Assembly: GCA_003956705.1 (NCBI GenBank)
Contig: QZCP01000840.1
Coordinates: 110,699 to 174,698 of the forward strand
Direction: 5' to 3'
Length of the DNA: 64,000 nt
Source of the DNA: Brevipalpus yothersi
Taxonomy: Eukaryota > Arthropoda > Arachnida > Trombidiformes > Tenuipalpidae
Shown here: piece after piece, positions 41,456 to 53,219 of the stretch
How positions within the stretch are numbered: position 1 is the stretch's first letter
Layout: each line of letters starts with the position of its first letter
Made by a program: the position numbers and the translations under genes
Notes under the pieces: generated by a model
What the model was told of the DNA's origin: nothing
What the model saw: the letters and a program-made list of their open reading frames with translations, nothing else
Database searches by the model: none

Positions 41456-42703
41456 ATGATCAGAACTAGAATCTCTGGACTCAATCAACTTATGATGTAT
41501 TCCTTAAGGATGAATTTTCACTCTATCCAATCTAAGGCTTTGGCAGTTGATGAAAATGGGAAACTCACTGGCACATTAGCTCGCCAGTTGGTGAATACTT
41601 ACACCCTTATACCACTTATATTCAATGTGACTTTCATTCCAGTGAGAAGAAATATTTCGATGAGTATCAGACAAATATATGCAGAATCAGTGCTTACTAT
41701 TGAGGAAGATCGAAGTGATCTGGCTTCTGTGCCCTATGGTTTTTTGGCTGATTTACCAGAAAATTTGACTTATGGGGCTATCGAGAGTGAAGATCGTTGC
41801 CAATTGATCACTTCGCCAAAAGTGGAATCATCTACACAAATTGTTGGACCCGAATCAGCTTTGGTACAGATGAAACCAATTCTTGTATCTTGTCTTATCT
41901 TGATTCTGGCACTAATTTTCTATCTGAAGAGAAGAACTTCACAAGAGAATCCTCTCTGGTACCTCCTTGGAATCCTGGTCCGGCAAAACAGTCATTTGAG
42001 GGCCAATAAAATATACACCACTGTTGGCTGTGTAACGCTGCTTTCGATTCTATTCATTCAAGTATTGTATTCTGCACTCCTTAACACTGATCGAACTTCA
42101 ATGAATATTTACATCAAGATTGACAATCCTGAAGAGACGGTCAAGCAAAATTTGACCATATTTATCACCAAAGAACGGAGTTGCGCTCCACCAGAAGTGG
42201 AGAAGAGTCCCAAATGTATTTCATTTTCTCCTTTTAAAGAGGTAAAAATTCCATCAATGGATTATGGTTGGTGTTCGGGTTCCGGTGAATGTGCTCTGAT
42301 TATCACTGATTCAACATTATATATGGTCAGAACTTCTTTCTGTACTAAGGCGCCACAATATGTGCAGAGGAATCCACCTTACATTTCTTCTCTTGCTGTT
42401 TCATCTATTGTTGGACAGATTTATTCGAAAAGAATCCCAAGAAGGAAACGAGATTTGCTCGATACATACAGCCTTCGATACAATGAAATGGGATTGAAAT
42501 TTGCTAAGCACAAGGTTGTCGATAAAATACTCAAATCTGCACCCAATCGAGAATGTATGGCAAAAACTCTTGGACCTGGTATTCAGGAGCCTTCCCCTTT
42601 ATCCATACTGTTTTTTGCCGAAATACTCAAAGTGTATGTTATTGTGAGCTCAATTTCAATCATAGTATTTCTTTGGACCATCAAGAATTCAATTATAGCA
42701 TGA
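41456..42703 (+). CDS. Divergent ionotropic receptor (IR/iGluR-like), single exon
   Basis: The 415-residue protein has the layout of insect/mite ionotropic receptors. S1-like ligand-binding segment: DENGKLTGTLARQL near 32-45, then FNVTFIPV. TM1: about 140-158. Pore-loop-like segment: NPLWYLLGILVRQNS, 166-179. TM2: about 187-207. Long extracellular S2 half: about 210-380. Final TM: about 383-408. S2 is cysteine-rich, with WCSGSGEC (272-279), RNPPYIS (305-311) and ECMAKTLGP (366-374). These blocks recur in the paralogue at the right edge. The frame is intronless. I use the ATG at 41456, the first after an in-frame stop, but no signal peptide is visible, so an upstream exon could supply the true N-terminus. 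The likely role is a chemosensory or other non-NMDA-type cation channel subunit in the plasma membrane. The IR assignment rests on topology and pore/S1 resemblance, not on a search. Confidence 0.7.
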   Translation: MIRTRISGLNQLMMYSLRMNFHSIQSKALAVDENGKLTGTLARQLVNTYTLIPLIFNVTFIPVRRNISMSIRQIYAESVLTIEEDRSDLASVPYGFLADLPENLTYGAIESEDRCQLITSPKVESSTQIVGPESALVQMKPILVSCLILILALIFYLKRRTSQENPLWYLLGILVRQNSHLRANKIYTTVGCVTLLSILFIQVLYSALLNTDRTSMNIYIKIDNPEETVKQNLTIFITKERSCAPPEVEKSPKCISFSPFKEVKIPSMDYGWCSGSGECALIITDSTLYMVRTSFCTKAPQYVQRNPPYISSLAVSSIVGQIYSKRIPRRKRDLLDTYSLRYNEMGLKFAKHKVVDKILKSAPNRECMAKTLGPGIQEPSPLSILFFAEILKVYVIVSSISIIVFLWTIKNSIIA

Positions 42704-42778
42704 ATATTATGATATGTGTTGAGAAGGACCCAGAGTATAATGAAATGTCCAGGTTTGAGCACAAGATTCTTCTTCTAG

Positions 42779-42784
42779 AATAAA
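42779..42784 (+). promoter_or_regulatory. Poly(A) signal AATAAA
   Basis: AATAAA 76 bases after the stop of the receptor-like gene, in the expected place for its transcript end. Confidence 0.6.
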
Positions 42785-43180
42785 TCTTGATGAAAAGAAC
42801 GAAGAGATATTTTCAGTTTTTTCAGCTATAACAATCATAATTTTTCTTATCTTTATTCGTTCAAAGAAATGAACCTTTAGAAAAATTTCGCATGATAAAT
42901 ATTAAAAAATTTTACGCAACCAGATCAAGCATCCAGATTCTATCAATCTGGAGAAAGAATTTCGTTGAAAGAATCGCACAAATCGCTTTCACCCATCCGA
43001 GGGAACTGACTTATAAAATTTGAAACTTTCACGATGCATCAAAATGCTCCGAAAACCATCTCTCTCAGCTGTGGGCTCCTCTGTAGTCGGATATTCTTCT
43101 GAACTATGGTACCAATTTGACAATGTATCAACAGAATCAAGACAGACAAGCAAAATAGGAGCTTAGATCGTAATTGAACA

Positions 43181-43183
<3 letters not shown>
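42785..43183. other. 3' flank of receptor-like gene
   Basis: About 400 bases of AT-rich DNA before the next GA array. Nothing recognised. Confidence 0.5.
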
Positions 43184-43240
<57 letters not shown>

Positions 43241-43626
43241 NNNNNNNNNNNNNNNNNNNNNNNNNNNNNNNNNNNNNNNNNNNNNNNNNNNNNNNNNNNN
43301 NNNNNNNNNNNNNNNNNNNNNNNNNNNNNNNNNNNNNNNNNNNNNNNNNNNNNNNNNNNNNNNNNNNNNNNNNNNNNNNNNNNNNNNNNNNNNNNNNNNN
43401 NNNNNNNNNNNNNNNNNNNNNNNNNNNNNNNNNNNNNNNNNNNNNNNNNNNNNNNNNNNNNNNNNNNNNNNNNNNNNNNNNNNNNNNNNNNNNNNNNNNN
43501 NNNNNNNNNNNNNNNNNNNNNNNNNNNNNNNNNNNNNNNNNNNNNNNNNNNNNNNNNNNNNNNNNNNNNNNNNNNNNNNNNNNNNNNNNNNNNNNNNNNN
43601 NNNNNNNNNNNNNNNNNNNNNNNNNN

Positions 43627-43666
<40 letters not shown>
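43184..43666. repeat. (GA)n array with assembly gap
   Basis: GA dinucleotides run into 386 N (43241-43626) and resume as GA. Like the gap at 31 kb, this is an unresolved long microsatellite, not missing genes that can be judged. Confidence 0.95.
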
Positions 43667-43667
<1 letters not shown>

Positions 43668-46191
43668 GTCAGGAGTTTAATGCAACATTTTCCATAGAGC
43701 TTAGCAAAATTCGGCAAGCAACAAATCTCATTCATTCAGGTGAATCTTTAGTAGTACAACAGCATCTTGGAGCAGCTTCATTTTCTTGCTCTTTTCCATG
43801 TAATTTTCCCAACTTCTAACTGAACAAGTACTTCTACTGGCTCACTTGCTGTGAGTGCAATTGATTGTCTCTCTTTTTTCTTTCTTTTCTCGATCTGGGA
43901 AGCATGTTTCCATGGCTACAACATGTTCATCGCTTTCATCTCTTACTCACTTCGCTCTCGCTCTCACTCTTTCCTCATCTTTTCCTCTTCCGCCTCCCTT
44001 TCGATTCTCTCGTCCTCGTACTCACTTTCTCTCTTCTCATATAGCTCATCTTTCTATGATCTTTTTGCCACTTCCGCTTTTCCCGTGACCATATCCACAC
44101 TCATATACACACATAAATCCACTGATTCTGGTCCACTTATCGCTTGACCATTCTTGGAGTACAATTTTGATCATCATCTGATCATGATTTCATTTTCAGT
44201 TTCATACTGTTAAGCTGTGTACAAGCAAATCCTCTGTTCTCTATGGATATGATCATCATCACTGATGAAAAGCATCCACAAATGGAAACAGTCGAAGAAG
44301 AAGAAAGAAGGACCAACATGCTGTTCAAATCCATGAAATGAGCCTCAGATGCTGATGACGGATCACTCATGAGCGATTTTATCTCACATGGAGAGGCCAA
44401 ACAAGCAACTTGAACTTGTCTCTTGTCCATTGTTCTGAAAGTGATCCCCACTTTTGGAAGCCTCTGATAGTCTAGTGGATGAACAAAAGCCGTTATATCA
44501 ATCGAATTTTCGCTTCATATAGAGAGGCACATTATTCACTTGCCTCTCTCGTGGAAGAGCGACACAAAAATTCGATTTGTTCTTCGGTGCTCATCGAATT
44601 ATCATCATGTTATTTTCAGAGTCAACCATACTTGCCAACATCCAATGTATCACCGAGCTGTCGAGAAATTGAGAATTTTTGAACAATCCAAGGGAATACG
44701 TCCATTAGTAATTCTTTCTCATTATATTTCTGGATATCTCTGATGTGTATATATTTTATACCATGTCCAATTTTTCTTTCGACTTTATTCCTTCTGGCTG
44801 AAATTTTCTCCGCTGGCCGGAAGAATATCTTGTATTTTGAGTGACTCATTCGCCATCAGTTCTCTTACTCCTCTAGCCATTCTGTCAATCATGTTCATGA
44901 TGATGCCTTTTTCCCGAGAAGGCATGCTTTCCATTCCTGTTCGCCTATCATGATAATCCATCGAGTGTTGGAATCAATCTGATTGACAGGATCATAACAA
45001 GCAATCTTGTGTCATATTTATACGATTCTCTCGATGAACAGGGTAAAAGAGAGGGCAAAATCAAGGCGTGAAGAAAATGCTCGATTCCTCTCTCACATAT
45101 ATACAATACCATCGAAAACGTTTTCAACCCTGAAAATCTCATGAGATGGGAAAAAGAGAGAGGAAAAAAGTGGCCCATCATAATAGTATGATGATAATTT
45201 TGTTTGTGTCAATCGGGACTGAATCTGAATAATTCATCCATTTTCTATACCGTTATAAGAGGCATGTCAACTTTCTTTTGTTGATTTCCACAAAGTGAAT
45301 AGATTGAGAACCCAAATTTAAAATATTTGTGGAAAAAATTCAATTTTCCAAATGCTTATTGGTCAAGTAGATCACGTTTCTGTTACTTCATTTTGATATA
45401 CACTGGTGTAATGATCAGTAAAAAGTGGCGAATTTTTGTCAGAATTCAATTGAATGAAGACGATGTTTCGAATTTTTCTCACACCAATTGAAGGGAAAAC
45501 TATTGATTGTGTGACAGTTAGAATTTACTTCTGGAGTGGATTGTAAGTAAAATTAATCAAAATTTGGCTATTTACAGAAATGAATGATGATGTTTTCCCA
45601 AAATAATCATGAATAAAAATTCGGAATAAAGTTGAAAAAAACTTGAGGTTTGTATTCCTTGAAGATGAATTCAAGTTTCCATCTTATACGACTCAGAATG
45701 AGTTATCCAAGTTCTCTTCTAGTCATGAGACAATTGTCCTGGTGACCATCATCAATCATTCCTGGTTCACTCAATTTGTATTCCAATTTCAAAGCATCCA
45801 TCACAAGTAAATTATCTTCAAATTGCAGCTTAACTCTTCATTCATCATTCGTTGCCTTGCTTCCATATACATACAATCTGTTTTTCGATCTCAAATGGCA
45901 ACCTGATAGAAATATAGCGGATTCAAAAATTTTCTCCTCTTTCAATGGCTTTGTTGTGAAATACAAATCAATGCTGAGGGTGACATTTTGGACAGCAAAT
46001 TCCGAGAAAAGCCTATCAAACAGCTCCAGGCAACGCTTACAGGAGCTGTGAATTCCCTTCTCTATTGATGGAAAAGGTTTAATTAATTGATATCACAATA
46101 ATCGAAGCTGACAAAGAGAGGAAAAAGATTTCCAATTTTAACAATGCTTCAGAATGTGCACCAAAATGAGATGGAGCTTTTGTGATTCATT

Positions 46192-46194
<3 letters not shown>
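43667..46194. other. Intergenic DNA, no supported gene
   Basis: A pyrimidine-rich plus-strand stretch (43860-44050) gives overlapping Ser/Leu-rich open frames. A 91-codon frame at 45776-46051 begins at TTG and contains a somewhat protein-like tail, but I cannot assign it. Confidence 0.4.

Positions 46195-46243
<49 letters not shown>
46195..46243. repeat. (CT)n microsatellite, left arm of inverted pair
   Basis: CT array of about 49 bases. It is complementary to the GA array 120 bases to the right. Confidence 0.95.
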
Positions 46244-46246
<3 letters not shown>

Positions 46247-46362
46247 GGAGAGTCAAATGAATGAATGTCACAGTAATAATCGAGCAGAGCTTGTAAGTGA
46301 AGGGTTTGCTGGGTGAGAGATCAGAAAATGAAAGAATGCTCTGAATGCGCACAATATTCTCT

Positions 46363-46370
46363 TGAGAGAA

Positions 46371-46431
<61 letters not shown>
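46363..46431. repeat. (GA)n microsatellite, right arm of inverted pair
   Basis: GA array of about 67 bases with two AAAG interruptions. With the CT array at 46195-46243 it forms an inverted pair around a spacer of about 120 bases. Confidence 0.95.
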
Positions 46432-46436
<5 letters not shown>

Positions 46437-46699
46437 GCTTGGAAATAATGCAATTTTATGAATATTTCGAGATTGTAGAGTAATAAAAGGGCAATGAGCT
46501 CTGCGTTTGAAAGGACACAAGATATTCACCTTTCATATAATTTTCGATTTCATATAATATGAGCTCAGAGTCATTGTGGATTCCCCGCTCGTGCCTCGCT
46601 GAGGAATGCATGGATCAAGATGAGTAATGGAGTCGGAGAGAGAATTGATTCATATGAAACTTTGATTCGTTTGTTAGGATGACTTTGTTGGAGGAATGA

Positions 46700-47260
46700 T
46701 AAATTCGACAAGAGCCTAGAAAGGGTCGAGAGGAATTTTTCCTTTCACTTTAGCAAGAATTTTTGTGATGAGAAACCTTAGTTTCATAAATTCTAGGAAA
46801 TTTTTACTTTCTTTTTTGTTAATTTTGTTCACTAACCACTGGTGTATAAGGTATACAAACAATCCAATGCTACTATATTGTATTTCATTTCTCTCTCCAA
46901 AAACCAACAATACCAGCGATTTTCCTGTCTTTGAATGATATTTGGCAAAGATTTGATTCTGGTGGCAAACTCTGGTCTCCAAATAAAATGTAAATGAGTT
47001 CGAGGAACATGAAGTTCAATCCCCATAGCTTACTACTGTTCTCGCTCGATTCTCTGATGTATTCCTCAATGATGTGAAAGTCTCTCTCCAAGGAAGCTGA
47101 AAAATGGCAGTAAGATATCCAACAGAGTGTTGAATGATCCGAAATCCTTTGTTCACACATACACACAACAGAACTTGGAGGGATGCTGGAAATCCATTTA
47201 TAATGGTGGAGTTTCCAGTTATGAAGATAAATTTAAGGAACACACTGAGTATCAGCATTT
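46700..47260 (-). pseudogene. Possible decayed membrane-protein gene
   Basis: On the minus strand two overlapping frames each carry protein-like stretches joined by a frame change near 46890-46920. The upstream one (47166-46885) has a charged helix-like part (LERDFHIIEEYIRESSENS) followed by a hydrophobic segment (LNFMFLELIYILFGDQ). The downstream one (46982-46716) has another hydrophobic segment (IGLFVYLIHQWLV) and a basic tail. The pattern recalls the C-terminal transmembrane part of gustatory-receptor-like proteins broken by a frameshift, but I see no diagnostic motif. It may be chance open sequence. Confidence 0.2.
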
Positions 47261-49698
47261 TGTGAGCACATTTTCCAATATTCAGGAGAATTTCCTGACT
47301 TCAAGTTCAATCATCTCTCTCTCCCTCAACTAGGAAGGCTTGAATATCTACCAACAAAATCTTCAATCTTACTAGGGAGAAAACAAATCAGAGGATCAAA
47401 AGTTCTGTAAGAGAGGATTCAGTGGAGTTCCCTGCAGTCTAAGCCAATATATTATATTGTATTCTCGCAATGAAAGCATTAGAATTCCATATTTTGAGCA
47501 TTGTACTCCTTACGAAAATTTTTGATCAGGATTTTCTCTCCCCTAAATGCAAGAAACACGCGTTTTCTTGTTTCAATTTGATTTTTCCGAATGCATTTCA
47601 GAAGGTGATTTCATTTTAGATAGATCAAAAGACATTATATTCCCAATACTCATTGCATATGACTAATCCAATGAACATCAAATGAAAAAAGAGCAAAATT
47701 TTGCAAAATGAAGAGTGCAAATGCATGCTCTATTCAATTCACTTTGGCTAATCCTGTGAAAAAATTGAGCACTTATTTTGATTGGCTCTGCATCTCGGAT
47801 TATCTGTTTTGAATGATGAAGGATAAGAGACTAGAATGTAAGAGAAAAGAGGATTAAAACTGAAAAGAGAATTTTTTCACTCGATTCTATTGAAAAAAGT
47901 TTCAAATGAGTCTTCCCAATAATTCTCTACTTAACAAAGTAACGGGCAAGCACAAGGATAAGCCTATTGCAAAAATCTTGGATAGATTTATTCTCTCTCG
48001 TCAAGTGAATTGAATAAAATTTCCCAACAATGTGTCAATAATAGTTTTCCTCCTGTGAATAACAACAACATAGCAATAGATAGAGATAAACAAGTGCAAT
48101 GAATACCTATCGATGAAAAATTCTCCACTCATGGAGCGATATTCATTGAACACCTAGAAATATTTTTAAGCTCGAAAATTTTCAATGATAAAATCTCAAT
48201 TACATCTTCCCTTCCCTAAGCGGTGGTTAATATTATGGATAGCTGTCATTGATACACGTGCACGATAGTTTGCAGCTCAAGTGAACATTTACCATACTGC
48301 ATCTATCAGTATATCACACAGGAATTCAAAATCAATTTGATTTCCACTTGCAATCACCAGCCACATACCCACCAAACAGAATGGATAAATGAATCATCCT
48401 CATGATTGCCCATCGCCGATGTGGTACAGAAGGCAATGCCACTTGGTTCAACGATTGTCAACAAACCAGTGTGATGTGCTTGAAAGTAGTTGAATGAATC
48501 AAGGGAACAATGGCCTTAGTAGAAGATGGTATTCATGATAATGAAACTTGTGGATGTATGTTTTGGGTAAGAGGAAAAGAGAGAAAGAGAGAGGAAAAAA
48601 TCTCCATCATACGCACTAAGTCTATGGCCATTGCGGAGGATGTGAGGAAAACGGAAGATGAACAATCAAGCTAAATGGTGAACACAATGGTAAATACAAT
48701 GGTCTCTGTGGTTAAATGAGTCAATCATCATCATCATCATGTGATGAACATTTTTGCTCTCTCTTTCTGCATTCTATCATTATCATCTGATTGCTTTTTG
48801 TTGCTAATGTTATGTATGTGAAGCTGAGTAGATTGTTACGCTCATACCACAGGCACATACTAGGTATGGATGCTGTGGTGGAATAATTTTTGCATCAAAC
48901 AGGTCATTGGAAATTCAAATTTTTTTTCATCATCATCTTTTCACACCTTTCAACATGATCGACACCAAGCAGAGGCGAAAAGATACAGAGTGAGGAAGAA
49001 GATGATTTTGAGGGTGACTAGTGAGGGAGGAGAGAGAGTGGATGGGAAGATGCTGCAGCATCAAGTGATCATGATGATCGGCTGATATTTTTGAGTAGAA
49101 AATATGTTACCAAGCTTTTTTCTCTTATTCTTATTCTTTTTCTTCATCGTGATGAAAGAATAGAAAGCATTAGATAAAGTTTACATCTGTCTGATCCTAC
49201 TTTATTCAAAAAAATGTAGTTCAAAAAGCTTTGAAATTCGCTTTGATGCCCGAGATTTTTTTCCATTAAATTATATATATTTCTGGAAAGTGCCTACATA
49301 TATACAATATGTTGTCTTCATTTGATGTGGAATCTTTCCCTTCTATTCTACGCTCTTATTCATATTATATTTATAACGGTAAATCTTATAGCATCATATT
49401 GCAACATTTTCATCTCTCTCTTCACTTTCTTCTCTTACTTCATCTTCAATTTTCAATGTCGAGAGACACGAGCTGGGTGAAGATGGCAAACGTTTGGGGA
49501 TGACTAAGTGATGAAAAGTGTTTGTCATAGTGGAAAGTGGGAGATAGAGTGAGAGATGTGTATTGATGTGGAGAGAGGAGGAGGGAGGGAAGAAAAGATG
49601 ATGAAAGTGGTGATGAGAGAGAGAGAAAGGAAAAAAGAATAATAGAAATGAAAATAGAGGATGGTCAAATGACTATGATCGGGAATAAAGATTTAATA
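47261..49698. other. Intergenic DNA, nothing recognised
   Basis: AT-rich DNA with purine-rich patches near 48560-48600 and 49500-49650. One TAACGGTA octamer at 49374-49381. No supported gene. Confidence 0.5.
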
Positions 49699-49724
49699 TA
49701 AGAGAGAGAGAGAGAGAGAGAGAG
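49699..49724. repeat. (GA)n tract
   Basis: GA array of about 26 bases in a purine-rich region that continues to about 49940. Confidence 0.85.
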
Positions 49725-50930
49725 CATAAGGAACGTGGGGGTGGATGGTGATGATGATTTGAAGACAGAAAATAAACCGAGGATGAGAAGTAGGAGGAGG
49801 AGGAAGAGGAGAAGGCAGTATGGGAAAGTGATATTCCTTGACCATAGTAGATATGGAGCTATTAGTGAGGAGAAAAAGAAGAAAAAGAACACAGTGATGA
49901 GAAGATGAGAAAGGAAGAAGAATAAGAAGCAGTAGAAAATGATTCTCATTCTCTTGTGCCATGATAAACCATGGGAAAATGATGAATGAACAATCTGGAT
50001 TCCAAGCAATTGCTGTCTCAATGAAAACGCTATTCAATACAATATGATTGGTTGCTGTTTACGATCATTCATTGATGTTGATGTTGTTGCTGCTTCCTCT
50101 TCGCTCGATTATGGTAAGCATCTTGAGATCATTTTCGACTTCTTAGCTGGTTATGCATCAAACAGAATCAATGTTTCGCTAGTGAAAGTCATAAAAAAGC
50201 CTCTGGAATCACTATCAAGCTACAACTACCAAACAGAATCTTCGCACTTCTCACATGAGCTGTCCCAACAATGCTCATGAATAGCTACATATTTTTGCAA
50301 TACTTCTGAAATGTTCCTTGTTTACAAGAATTTCAAGATATCCACATAATCTCCGTGTGAGTATTACGATTTTTTTGACACAATTCGAAATGATTTAGCA
50401 CCAGTATGAGCCCATTTAATCGGATATTGATGAAGCGAAACTTTTTGAATTCTAGAGAACACAAAAAGATTTGCTCAAGTATTTTGTGTTGTCCATTAAT
50501 TGATAGCCATTATCTGGGAAAAGTTAGGATTGAAAAATTTCAAACAATCAGACATGTTGCGTCATCGTTTTGAAGAGGAATCTTCCAGATGACAACAACA
50601 TTTTTCATCATTTCTCTTGGCTTAGTGTCGCTAGATTATCGAGTCAGCAATGTATTTTGAAGATTTATCATCCAAAAGAGTGTAGAGAAGAAGAGGATTT
50701 GGAAACGAAAACAGAAAAAAATCGATCGTGAACTTTTTTTTCTCTTTTTCCAAACATTCTTTCATCGAATTTTTTGGGTTTTCAAGAATCAGCATTTTCT
50801 TTTTACTGGCTACAGCCATTAGATAGAACACCCATCGTTTTCAATTACATGTTACAACAAAAATGAGGAAAATTGCTCTTTCTCTACTTGAATCAAAGTT
50901 CTGATGCAACTTGAGTGTCGACCAGAATAA
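49725..50930. other. Intergenic DNA, nothing supported
   Basis: Purine-rich on the plus strand to 49940, then AT-rich. Open frames at 50044-50280 (plus) and 50631-50831 (minus) have no recognisable features. Confidence 0.45.
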
Positions 50931-50945
50931 CGGTGAATCTTTCAC

Positions 50946-51011
50946 CTTTGCGATTGAAGTATCACGTGTTGTGCACAGTGAAAGTACAGTTAGGATAAGA
51001 GCCACTTTCAT
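50946..51011 (-). CDS. Possible signal-peptide exon (weak)
   Basis: From the ATG at 51011 the minus strand reads MKVALILTVLSLCTTRDTS, a good signal-peptide profile, up to an AAG|GTGAAA donor-like site. I could not find a frame-compatible second exon downstream: the best acceptor, near 50815, joins in a frame that soon stops. It may be chance. Confidence 0.2.
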
Positions 51012-51840
51012 AAAGTGATGGACAAAATGAGTATCATCAATTTGATCGATGATTTCAACATCGAGAATTGTAAAAGGCAACATTTGAAATGCAATGTTGT
51101 AACTATTGTCATTGCCAAATTCATTGCACTTATTAGGAGAAAAAACACAAAATTCAACCTTACCTTTTGATGGTTACAAGTTGGGACTAAAGGTGATGAT
51201 AGTTAATGATAATTAGATGATATGGGCACAGATTTCTTTGAAGATAAGTAGCGAGTCACTGAAATTCACTAGAAAGGGTTTCTCGATGGATAGATTATTA
51301 TTATTCACTGACATCCATAAACAATAAATTATGATGAACGATTGTTTTATGTCAGTTCAAATAAGATGATCTCACAATGAACGCTATTATACCAAAAAGT
51401 TTCTGAGATGAAAAAGTCTATCCTTAATGGTTGATGAGAGTTATTCGATGAACTTCCACAAAGAACGAAGTTAGCTCCAAGTTTAACAATACTTTTTTAC
51501 ATGTGATCCTATAGAGTAGGCTACACGTACAGGGAGTGGAAATTAAAGTGCACAAGATGATTGGAAGTTTTACTGTAAATTGAGGACAATTTTAGCGCGA
51601 AATTTTAGCTGCATTTTGAAGTTTTGAAAGTGTTTTATTTGCCAATGTAAGAACTCAGAATACAATACAATCGTACAAGACAAAAACGCATACAAGTTGT
51701 GTGCAAGAATCGATCAACAAATGACAGATAATTCAGTTTCCAGAGGAGAGAGAAAATCTTTTCGGCGAGTGTCTCTGTATTCCCTTGTTTTTCGGAAGAT
51801 TCCAGCTCACTCACAGCTTGTTCGAAGCAAGAGGAAGAAC

Positions 51841-51843
<3 letters not shown>
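51012..51843. other. Intergenic DNA, nothing recognised
   Basis: AT-rich DNA before a GA array; no supported feature. Confidence 0.5.

Positions 51844-51922
<79 letters not shown>
51844..51922. repeat. (GA)n microsatellite
   Basis: GA array of about 78 bases, the longest fully sequenced pure GA array here. Confidence 0.95.
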
Positions 51923-51925
<3 letters not shown>

Positions 51926-53219
51926 GAAACATCCTGGAGGCTGGATGGAATGAGAAAGATGCTGGAGCAAATCAGAGAATAAGCATCCATGAGCGCAATG
52001 GCAGCAGGTATCTTTCCTGATGAAACGAAAGTTCAATACCATGTACAGATATTCTATGGGATTTCCTTTTTGGCTGATGATTCATCAAAAGGGGTTGAGA
52101 GAGGGGATAAGTCTGTATGGGAGTCTGAATGCTATGGAAAGAGGATGAAGATCGGAAGATAAGGTGAAACAGGAAGAAATTGGATTCCAGGAATGATAAT
52201 AATTGAGACAGAGTCAGTGGTGACATCATTTAACAATTCAGGATGTAGCCCATTATTTTGACAGGAAAAATTCAATATAAATTGGAAAATTCTACCGATA
52301 AATTGATCAGAAAGGCTGTTTCACCAAGGCATCAAGATGGAAGCCAGTTTAAAAAAATTCCCACTTGTCAAATTCATCATCGTACAGCTCATTGGGGTCA
52401 CTAACACAATTTCTAAGCGGGCATAGTATTAATGTGATGTCATGATGATCATTGGTGCTTATGATGATAATGTTTACTGAATTCTGAAAATGAAGGAAAT
52501 TGCATCGAACAATTTGAGCTCTATGAATTCGAACTTTCACGTTTAAGCGAAGATGTTCCAATACTCTCAATTCTCTCCTGTTTGAAGAATTCTCTGATGA
52601 TTATAGCACGCCTTGATGTCCTCCTTAATTCGAATATATGCCGTTTACTTGGCTTTTTTTCTTAGAGAAAAGACCAAGACATTTATCGATGTTCAGAATT
52701 TGAGATAGTGCTGATTGTTTCCGATTAATAAATGTCAACATCCGCATGCTTCTGGGAAGAGAAACTTTTCAAATTTTTTTCATCATGAATGTTTTAACAG
52801 TTATCAGTTTAAGTATCATAATACTGCTAATTGAGTAGAATTTCAATCAGATGTATCTAATTTTTCACATACACGTTCACTGATGAGCAAATAAAAAATA
52901 AATTTTAGCCAGAATAGTATGTTCTGTTCTAAACCACACATCTTACCATTCATGTGAGCCCAAACTATTATTTCGAAAGGTACACAGTGTACCGTAACTA
53001 ATTCCAGAATTTAAATCTCCAAGTGCATATGTTGAATCATACGGGTTAAAGTTTGTCCCAAAAATGTAAGTTTAATCAGCATCTTTGTCAATCATGAATG
53101 GAATTCATATCTCTTACAGGTTTCTTGAAGAGGAAAAAATTCAAAAGTTTTCAGAAGCTCGATGAAAAGTTACAGTTCAATGAATCTAACAAGTTTATGA
53201 TCATCTATTCGATTTTTCT
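51923..53219. other. 3' flank of the SAXO-like gene
   Basis: AT-rich DNA downstream of the minus-strand SAXO-like stop codon. No clear AATAAA close to the stop on that strand and no further exon recognised. Confidence 0.45.

Noticed and set aside
44462..44530. tRNA-like TGATAGTCTAGTGGA resembling the start of tRNA-Asp/Glu
   Set aside because: No T-loop consensus (GGTTCGA) and no pairing acceptor stem downstream; a chance match.
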